From: Saturnia japonica
Taxonomy: Eukaryota > Arthropoda > Insecta > Lepidoptera > Saturniidae
Direction: 5' to 3'
NCBI GenBank assembly: GCA_033032175.1
Contig: CM065326.1
Span: 10,744,001 to 10,808,000, forward strand
DNA: 64,000 nucleotides
Shown here: piece after piece, positions 55,141-64,000 of the stretch
Layout: every line of letters begins with the position of its first letter
Position numbering within the stretch: the stretch's first letter is position 1
Notes under the pieces: generated by a model
What the model saw: the letters and a program-made list of their open reading frames with translations, nothing else
Told to the model about the DNA's origin: nothing
Databases searched by the model: none
Made by a program: the position numbers and the translations under genes

Positions 55141-58100
55141 CTAAAATCCAATCTCCAGGGGGGTTCCCTAAAGCTTCAGCAAAAAAGGAAAAAAAATAAT
55201 TATTTTATTAAATGTTAAATAGCGGACATTTGTAGGTTGTAAATCAACAAGAATAAAAAAAAATGTATGAGCCTGTTTTTCGTTAACTATTGATCCGTTT
55301 TTGCTACAGATAAAATAAAAATACATTATAATAAAAAAAATGGTTTTCGGCATCTAAAAATATGTTTGTTAAAGGTTCCTACCTAAATATATTATTTAGC
55401 CGATACCCAATTATAAAAATGTTGCACTGATTTCATATTTGTAACATAATAAAATATATATTACAAACAGCGGAGGATAGGAGGTCGCGAAATTAATTTT
55501 TTTGTTTAAGTTAGTCGAGTCATGAAAAAGGTTGAAAAACCCTGCTCTAACGGATGAATAGTCGCAGAGTTCACAACAATTAGTATCTGGATATCGTGTT
55601 AAGGATTCACACTTTCACACGGAGTTAATAATTTATCCACTCTCTTAATTGTAACATTTTCTGTAAAATGGTAAAATATATAGGTAAATAGTGGTAAGAA
55701 AATATTTTTTTAAATGAGATTTTATCTATTATTTTATGTTTTATGGGATGGAGTTTTTATTACATTACATTCTTATTACATGAAAATTAAATGTAATAAA
55801 AAGTTAATTATTTGCTGTTTAAGCCATATTAAATAATAATAATAATACAATGATACAAAGCCGAACAATCTCAGAGCCCTCTTAACTCGGGGGTGCGAGG
55901 AACCCGGGCTCAGAGTCCTAGGGGGCGCAAGCCGACCCCCATAAGTCTTGATAGGTATCTACTGGACTACCACAATAACACTGAGTAACACTAGTCCACG
56001 AAAGCAGAGCTGCGAGTACAGCATATTTAAGGTTAACCATGGGTCCAAGACTCAAGATAGATTGACAAAATTGAACATTATAAGTAGTTACAGAATGAAA
56101 AGATAAATAAAATAACATTATTCAAAAATATTCCAACTCAAAAGCACGATAAATTGTATTAGATGTATGATTAATCAGTATTTTAGGGAAATAATGTAAT
56201 GATTCCTCAAAAAACACATTGCGTTTTATGGTTAAAACAGCTTAGGGGTGGCGGCAGTATGATAACTTTCGCACCCCGGCGTCGAATATGCTTAAGGGGA
56301 CCCTAAGTCGTCTACTATCCCAAAGTTCGCGCTCCGCGCTTACCGTTTGGCTATTTGACATATATGTTATCTACAGTGGACGCGTTAAGAACGTCGTATG
56401 CTAAATCGGGGGCGGTTTACGGCGCGCAAGTCGGCTCTGGGGGCGCGGGTCGTAACGAAGGCTATACTATATTATTCTTGTAGTTTTAGTATCACTGGCA
56501 GCTGGAACATTGGGGTGAAGTTGAGTATTGTTTAAAAAATACATTCATTTACTGAAATCTTTTTTATTTTGTATCGTTTGTTCAAACAAAATTTACGACG
56601 GTAAAAGCCATAGACAAAACTGATGAGTTTTGTAAATTTGTTGATATTTTAGCAACATCTCTATTTGTAAAAGTAACAATAATTGGCTGAAATTTAAAGT
56701 ATAAAGTAAACATTAAGATTTAAGAGTACTAAAAACGGCTGGGATTATGTATTAAAATTGCGGCATTATTATTTTTTAAACTGCTCACTGCCGAGTTTCT
56801 CCGTATCGTAATTGCCGATGAATCATCTTCTTTTATTATATAAATCTTGTTAGAAAATTAAAATACTGAATATATTTTGCAATTATTTAATCAGGACATC
56901 AATTAGTAACTTTGCAGAATACATATATAATTTTAACAATTCAATTTGATTACACCACCATCGCGCCATTACGTTCTTTTTTTCACTTAACTTTTTATTT
57001 TCAAACTGTTCGCTGGTTGACTTATGTGGAGGGTGGTCGAAAGGTTTTTTCTTAATTTAAAATAAACGTTTTTTACCGATGTACAGTCTAGTTTATTGTG
57101 AAAGTATTGAAAGTTTTCTCGAAGCCTTATATTCCCTTGTGTGGTGGACTGACATGATGGTTACGTCCGTGCCTTAACCCGGGTAAAGGCTCTCTGAACG
57201 TAGGGTATTTTGGGGCCGGTATTATATTATTAATTATTATTATTTCGTTTCTAAAAATGTTTATAGATTGAATAGATATATATGTTAGGGATTACAAAAT
57301 GTACGTGGTTATTTTATTTATTTATCTGCAATACATAATAACATCATAGACAGCCGAGCTATGGATAGACTGTGACACCACATCTAAGTTGTCAGTTTTA
57401 AAAATGACGAAAGCTGTCAGTAGTGCGTACGATTGAGTTTGACTCACTTCATCTCGAGACAGTGCAGCGCCCGCGCCAGGTGTGCGCACTGACTAAATAT
57501 AAACGAAATGGCGGATGCCTCCAGCGAACACATAGAGGCCAATCTTTTGACATCTGCGACATATATATATTAGGTAGTAGTTCAATTTTATTCAACTCTG
57601 AACTAGACAGTTCATCCACATAAGTCTTAATATACATAAGTATGATAAAATCTTACAAGCTAAACATATAGAATATCAGATAGGACAGGGACCAGCCTGT
57701 TATTTCCACTACAAAGTTTAATAATTTATTCTATTTCATTTTCTTTATTTAAAAACTATTTAATCGCTCGGTAGGTGTGAATCTACCTCAGATGGCTTTA
57801 ACAGGACCGCGGTCTATACGACGCGACGGACAAATAAGCAATACGAGAGGCCGGGAGCAGACGTTTAAAAAAAAATGTAAATTATATTAAGTATGTTGAA
57901 TATTGTGAAGTACCCGAGAATTGATATTTATTGATTATTAAACCTTTAAAATAATATTTAAAAAAATTCTAATCTAGATAAAAAACATGCCGCAAATACG
58001 CGGTGTGACGTCTTCATTCAATAAATAAAAACAAAGATTAAAGATATTATGTGCAAAGTGGAGTTTACTGGAACCAATTTTAGTCATGAAATTTCGTCAG

Positions 58101-59177
58101 CACATAGGTATACCTAATATTAAAGCCACTATTTCAACACTTAGTGATCATTCTAGAAACACTTAACATCAGATAACACTCAACTGTTTTTATTGTATTT
58201 TCAAATTGAATTACGTGACTCCCAGACAAAAAAACTTTCGGAAGGAAAAATTAAATCAATAAACAATTTTTTCCAGATTTGTTTTGTTTTAGGCTTTTTA
58301 TCAATATACCAATATTATGAAATAAATAAACTTTAATTTATAAACATAGGTATTGTCAAATCGCGAAATGACTGAGTATCTTTTTTGTTTTGTTTATATA
58401 AATAAACGGAATACATCGCGAGAACTTGAACGAGTTGAAGGGCGGACTATTAATGACAACTGGCAAGTCACGGTTTTTTACAAATATACGCGTCTAATAT
58501 AGTGTGTTACCTGTTAGTTGTCACCAACAAAAGTAGGTAGTTTCTCATCTCCCGAGCGGATTTCAAGAATGAATGCCAAACTAAGAGACAATTTTATCAA
58601 AGCTTTTCACTGTATTATCGCATTAAAGATTTTATAAATGTTATAAAAAAACTTAAAACAAAATATTGTCTCCTGATTTGGCTAAAATAATAAAATGAAG
58701 TTGACGCGAATGCATAGAGTTCCGTAGATATTAACGTCGATAATTCGTAAGTATTTGAGCAAATTATAAAGGTAATTGAATAATAATTACCCGATAAACA
58801 TATTTTATTACTAGCAACATAATAAGTAAAGGACGGACGATAAGATGATAAGGATGCGAGAAATTATGTCCCAGTATAAACACAACACCTTACTATGACA
58901 TAACACACAGAACACATGTATGATATTTATGTAAATGTGACGTACATGACCTGTGTGTAATGTCAAATTAAGGCCATATGTTTAATGGGGTGTTTAGAAT
59001 AGGGATTTATAAATAAAGTAAATAAATACCTAGTGTCTTTCATATACGCAACACAATAGTGAAGTATCTACCTAAGTTAAATAATTAGAATGTACGAAAA
59101 TAAAACGCAATGAAGATTTTTTAACAATGCGGAACAACGAACATTGTGCACATTTTAACTCTTTGTTTTTTTTTTCT
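55141..59177. repeat. Tandem-duplicated block, copy 1 (about 4.0 kb)
   Basis: Matches 60079-63238 at about 97-98% by eye over long stretches, apart from about 0.9 kb at 55306-56219 missing from copy 2 and about 65 bp extra in copy 2 near 60730-60800. No gene is recognised in it. A short ATG frame (MADASSEHIEANLL, 57508-57573) has a good start context, but a TA-repeat difference changes its end between copies. Confidence 0.85.
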
Positions 59178-59338
59178 AAAATCCAATCTCCAGGGGGGTT
59201 CCCTAAAGCTTCAGCAAAAAAGGAAAAAAAATAATTATTTTATTAAATGTTAAATAGCGGACATTTGTAGGTTGTAAATCAACAAGAATAAAAAAAAATT
59301 GTATGAGCCTGTTTTTCGTTAACTATTGATCCGTTTTT
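59178..59338. repeat. Third copy of the 55141-55305 segment
   Basis: AAAATCCAATCTCCAGGGGG up to TTGATCCGTTTTTG repeats the start of the block, joined directly to the end of copy 1. It marks the tandem junction. Confidence 0.85.
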
Positions 59339-59826
59339 GTACGATAAATCCACTTTACATTAATAAAAAAATTCGATTTAAATCCTTCATTATTGTGTCG
59401 GTTGAGCAAAGTAACAGCAGTCTTCGCGTGTTTGCAAGTTCGATTCACGGAATTCATGAGGTACCCATCGTTCAAGTTTTTTTACTTTCCCAATTTGCTT
59501 CAAGTGGATTAATACATTTTTATAATTTACCCCGAAGCCTGCAGCTATCTCTGAAGTGCTTTGCCTTTGTGATGGATCCACTTTCACAATAGCCTTTAAT
59601 TCTTCATTTTCCATAACGAAAACATAGAAACCAAAAAAATACCGTGCTTTCTTTTACTATACCAGCGCCGTACGCATCATTAATCCTTCGAGCTGTTTCT
59701 GCAGCACTGGTGCCACGGTAGAACTCGTACTCGTAAATATATATCGATATTTCATGTTTTCCATTCTGCGGTAATAAGCGACGCCAAACAAAAAATAACG
59801 AGGAAAAATCAAATGAATGACTGTTT
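59339..59826 (-). mobile_element. mariner fragment duplicated with COX6C exon 2b
   Basis: The minus strand carries the N-terminal transposase part: YEFYRGTSAAETARRINDAY, NEELKAIVKVDPSQ, AAGFGVNYKNVLIHLKQIGK and VKKLERWVPHEF, in two frames. It corresponds to 53225-53703 plus a few bases and lacks the SINE-like insert there. Both mariner ends are missing. Confidence 0.85.
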
Positions 59827-59853
59827 TGTTTACGCAAATATTTTGTGTTACAG

Positions 59854-59917
59854 GAACTACGACGCCGAGAAGGAATTTGAAGAGATGCGCCAGAAGGGTC
59901 TATTCCAGTCATGCTAA
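59854..59917 (+). CDS. COX6C: COX6C coding exon 2, copy b
   Basis: Same acceptor, 20 codons and TAA as exon 2a, with its own AATAAA at 59977-59982. It would only be used if exon 2a were skipped and its poly(A) site bypassed. It may be redundant, or an assembly duplicate. Confidence 0.75.
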
Positions 59918-60078
59918 ACATGGACATTTGTAGTGTAGTATTATTATTATTTTATTGTGAATAATGTTATAATTTTAATAAAGAATTAAATAATTCAAAA
60001 CAATTTATCAATACAATGCGTTTTTAATTGGTTAAACCGCGGAATGCTTATACCATGCATTATATAGTTTCATTCCTC

Positions 60079-63000
60079 TAAAATCCAATCTCCAGGGGGG
60101 TTCCCTAAAGCTTCAGCAAAAAAGGAAAAAAAAATTTTTTTATTAAATGTTAAATAGCGGACATTTGTAGGTTGCAAATCAACAAGAATTAAAAAAAAAG
60201 TATGAGTCCGTTTTTCGGTAACTATGACGATTGCGTTTTTTGGTTAAAACAGCTTAGGGGTGGCGGCAGTATGATAACTTTCGCACCCCGGCGTCGAATA
60301 TGCTTAAGGGGACCCTAAGTCGTCTACTATCCCAAGGTTCGCGCTCCGCGCTTACCGTTTGGCTATTTGACATATTGCGTTATCTACAGTGGACGCGTTA
60401 AGAACGTCGTATGCTAAATCGGGGGCGGTTTACGTCGTGCAAGTCGGCGCTAGGGGCGCGGGGTGTAGTGAAGGCTATACTATATTATACTTGTAGTTTT
60501 AGTATCACTGGCAGCTGGAACATTGGGGTGAGGTGAGTATTGTCTAAAAAATACATTCATTTACTGATATCTTTTTTATTTTGTATCGTTTGTGCAAACA
60601 TTAAATTTACAACGGTAAAAGCCATAGACAAAACTGATGAGTTTTGTAAATTTGTTGATATTTTAGCAACATCTCTATTTGTAAAAGTAACATTAATTGA
60701 CTGAAATTTAAAGTATAAAGTAAACATTACAAACAAAAACTTATGTTATTCTAATTAAGTGAACTATATTCTTTTGAGTAATAAAATTTCTTGAAACTTA
60801 AGATTTAAGAGTACTAGAAACGGCTGGGAATTATTAAAATTGCGGCATTATTATCTTTAAAATTGCTCACTGCCGAGTTTCTCCGTATCGTAATTGCCGA
60901 TGAATCATCTTCTTTGATTAAATAAATCTTATTAGAAAATTAAAATACTGAATATATTTTGCAATTATTTAATCAGGACATCAATTAGTAACTTTGCAGA
61001 ATACATATATAATTTAACAATTCAATTTGATTACACCACCATCGCGCCATTACGTTCTTTTTTTCACATAACTTTTTATTTTCAAACTGTTCGCTAGTTA
61101 TTGACTTATGTGGAGGGTGGACGAAAAGTTTTTTCTTAATTTAAAATAAACGTTTTTTTACCGATGTACAGTCTAGTTTATTGTGAAAGTATTGAAAGTT
61201 TTCTCGAAGCTTTATATTCCCTTGTGCGGTGGACTGACATGATGGTTACGTCCGTGCCTTAACCCGGGTAAAGGCTCTCTGGACGTAGGGCATTTTGGGG
61301 CCGATATTATATTATTAATCATTGAACTTCGTTTCTAAAAATGTTTATAGATTGAATAGATATATATGTTAGGGATTACAAAATGTACGTGGTTATTTTA
61401 TTTATTTATCTGCAACACATAATAACATCATAGACAGCCGAGCTATGGATAGACTGTGATACCACATCTAAGTTGTCATTTTTAAAAATGACGAAAGCTG
61501 TCAGTAGTGCGTACGATTGAGTTCATCTCGAGACAGTGCAGCGCCCGCGCAAGGTGTGCGCACTGACTAAATAAAAACGAAATGGCGGATGCCTCCAGCG
61601 AACACATAGAGGCCAATCTTTTGACATCTGCGACATATATATATATTAGGTAGTAGTTCAATTTTATTCAACTCTGAACTAGACAGTTCATCCACATAAG
61701 TCTTAATATACATAAGTATGATAAAATCTTACAAGCTAAACATATAGAATATCAGATAGGACAGGGACCAGCCTGTTATTTCCACTACAAAGTTTAATAA
61801 TTTATTCTATTACATTTTCTTTATTTAAAAACTATTTAATCGCTCGGTAGGTGTGAATCTACCTCAGATGGCTTTAACAGGACCGCGTTCTATACGACGC
61901 GACGGACAAATAAGCAATCCGAGAGGCCGGGAGCAGACGTTTAAAAAATTTTTTAAACTATATTAAGTATGTTGAATATTGTGAAGTACCCGAGAATTGA
62001 TATTTATTGATTATTAAACCTTTAAAATAATATTTAAAAAAATTCTAATCTAGATAAAAAACATGCCGCAAATACGCGGTGTGACGTCTTCATTAAAAAA
62101 ATAAAAACAAAGATTAAAGATATTATGTGCAAAGTGGAGTTTACTGGAACCAATTTTAGTCATGAAATTTCGTCAGCACATAGGTATACCTAATATTAAA
62201 GCCACTATTTCAACACTTAGTGATCATTCTAGAAACACTTAACATCAGATAACACTCAACTGTTTTTATTGTATTTTCAAATTGAATTACGTGACTCCCA
62301 GACAAAAAAAAAATTAAATCAATAAACAATTTTTTCTAGATTTGTTTTGTTTTAGGCTTTTTATCAATATACCAATATTATGAAATAAATAAACTTTAAT
62401 TTATAAACATAGGTATTGTCAAATCGCGAATTGACTGAGTATCTTTTTTGTTTTGTTTAAATAAATAAACGGAATACATCGCGAGAACTTGAACGAGTTG
62501 AAGGGCGGACTATTAATGACAACTGGCAAGTCACGGTTTTTTACAAATATACGCGTCTAATATAGTGTGTTACCTGTTAGTTGTCACCAACAAAAGTAGG
62601 TAGTTTCTCATCTCCCGAGCGGATTTCAAGAATGAATGCCAAACGAAGAGACAATTTTATCAAAGCTTTTCACTGTATTATCGCATTAAAGATTTTATAA
62701 ATGTTAAAAAAAACATAAAACAAAATATTGTCCCCTGATTTGGCTAAAATAATAAAATGAAGTTGACGCGAATGCATAGAGTTCCGTAGATATTAACGTC
62801 GATAATTCGTAAGTATTTGAGCAAATTATAAAGGTAATTGAATAATAATTACCCGATAAACATATTTTATTACTAGCAACATAATAAGTAAAGGACGGAC
62901 GATAAGATGATAAGGATGCGAGAAATTATGTCCCAGTATAAACACAACACCTTACTATGACATAACACACAGAACACATGTATGATATTTATGTAAATGT

Positions 63001-63238
63001 GACGTACATGTCCTGTGTGTAATGTCAAATTAAGGCCATATGTTTAATGGGGTGTTTAGAATAGGGATTTATAAATAAAGTAAATAAATACCTAGTGTCT
63101 TTCATATACGCAACACAATAGTGAAGTATCTACCTAAGTTAAATCATTAGAATGTACGAAAATAAAACGCAATGAAGATTTTTTAACAATGCGGAACAAC
63201 GAACATTGTGCACATTTTAACTCTTTGTTTTTTTTTTC
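60079..63238. repeat. Tandem-duplicated block, copy 2 (about 3.2 kb)
   Basis: Copy of 55141-59177 (see there), ending at the same T-run (TTTGTTTTTTTTTCT), after which 63239 onward is unique. Confidence 0.85.
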
Positions 63239-64000
63239 TGGTATTAAATAGAAATGAAAACGATTTTTATTATCTTTCATTAGCAATCACTCTTTTTTAT
63301 TGTAATGATTATTTTTAAGTAGCAAAATGGATATGGATTTTTTGTTAATCTTTGTCATATATATAATTTATTGAAGTCTACGAAACTCTAAGATTGCATC
63401 AGTTAATACGTATAAGTGCCTTGCGTACAATTTACAAGCTAAAAATAATTTAGTTAGTCAAACGACGGAAGCAAAATTCAAATAAGTTACATAGAAGACA
63501 TTAAAATCAGTTCACGCTTTAGAATTAAGTAGAATTGTTATAAATAGTTGCTAAAAGGTGTTTTCTTATAAGATTTAAAAAAGAGCGTGAGACTCCGTAA
63601 ACGTGACAGAAGTAAAATTTAATTAATAAATTATCTTACCAGGTGTTTTCCTCTTGTTCTTGTTTTGTTGTCTCAGAAGCATTTGCCAGTGTCAAGCCTA
63701 ACTCCATCATCTTTTCTAACATTCAAAGTTAAGTCTAACAAGATGGTGGCTCCTTGTTCCCAGTGAACACGTTACCTTATATTGATATCACATTTATATC
63801 ATACGTGTCATATTTACATAAATCTTACATTTGCGATGTGAGACACACAAGGGAAATCTCTAAAATCATTTAACTTAGTTTTATTTCTTGTTAAAAATTG
63901 TCTTGTTGTTTTGCGGGCAGCGTTTTAATAGTTTTAGGATGTCCATTTTATTATTATGTACTCAATTTTTCAATTTTTATAAGCAAATTTTACAGTTTAG
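63239..64000. other. Unassigned DNA at window end
   Basis: AT-rich. A short match to the SINE-like family (TCTAACAAGATGGTGGCTCC) lies at 63733-63752. No gene recognised. Confidence 0.4.

Noticed and set aside
47828..59917. Two complete tandem COX6C genes
   Set aside because: The order of exons is 1a, 1b, 2a, 2b, so it is not two consecutive genes. The two duplications have different ages and borders.

Overview
The window is nuclear DNA of an arthropod, most likely a moth or butterfly. It is AT-rich, its coding exons are split by spliceosomal introns (GT..AG), and it is packed with relics of mariner, Tc1, pogo/Tigger, Jockey/CR1-like LINE, Copia and MITE elements. It also carries several copies of a repeat whose end reads like ACTAGCTGTGCCCGTGGCTT, a type I associate with lepidopteran genomes. 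The order-level call is inference from this repeat profile and from the two host genes.

Two host genes are supported. (1) 11463-32738, plus strand: a complete eight-coding-exon gene for the insect homologue of nuclear receptor coactivator 6 (NCOA6). All exon phases close to one frame of 1794 codons including the stop. The conserved N-terminal block ([10 protein letters not shown] ... LGILSVQ), the SPLLVNLLQ receptor box and three PPxY motifs are visible. NCOA6 is a subunit of the MLL3/4 (Trr) histone methyltransferase complex, and in Drosophila it links that complex to Yorkie. (2) 47828 onwards, plus strand: cytochrome c oxidase subunit 6C (COX6C, Drosophila cyclope), 78 residues in two coding exons. 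Each coding exon is present twice, in the order exon 1a, exon 1b, exon 2a, exon 2b.

Layout: 1-3.2 kb, AT-rich with no gene recognised. 3.2-10.1 kb, nested Tc1, LINE and mariner relics. 11.2-32.7 kb, NCOA6, whose introns hold mariners, LINE ends, MITEs and SINE-like copies. 32.7-33.9 kb, its likely 3' UTR. 34.2-36.3 kb, a Tigger transposon with intact ends but a broken transposase. 36.3-41.8 kb, unassigned DNA with one foldback element. 41.8-43.9 kb, a rearranged Copia element. 44-47.8 kb, the probable COX6C 5' region. 47.6-51.5 kb, a 603-bp direct duplication of COX6C exon 1 on either side of a 5'-truncated LINE. 52.6-54.9 kb, a mariner carrying a nested SINE-like insert. 54.9-63.2 kb, a diverged tandem duplication of exon 2 with its 3' flank.

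The most unusual observations are two. First, the Copia relic has LTRs on the minus strand but pol on the plus strand, and it carries both halves of initiator tRNA-Met split exactly between nucleotides 39 and 40, the 3' half with a CCA end. Second, the exon-carrying 603-bp repeat around the LINE has exactly the geometry of a very long target-site duplication. No prokaryotic operon, CRISPR array or rRNA gene was seen.
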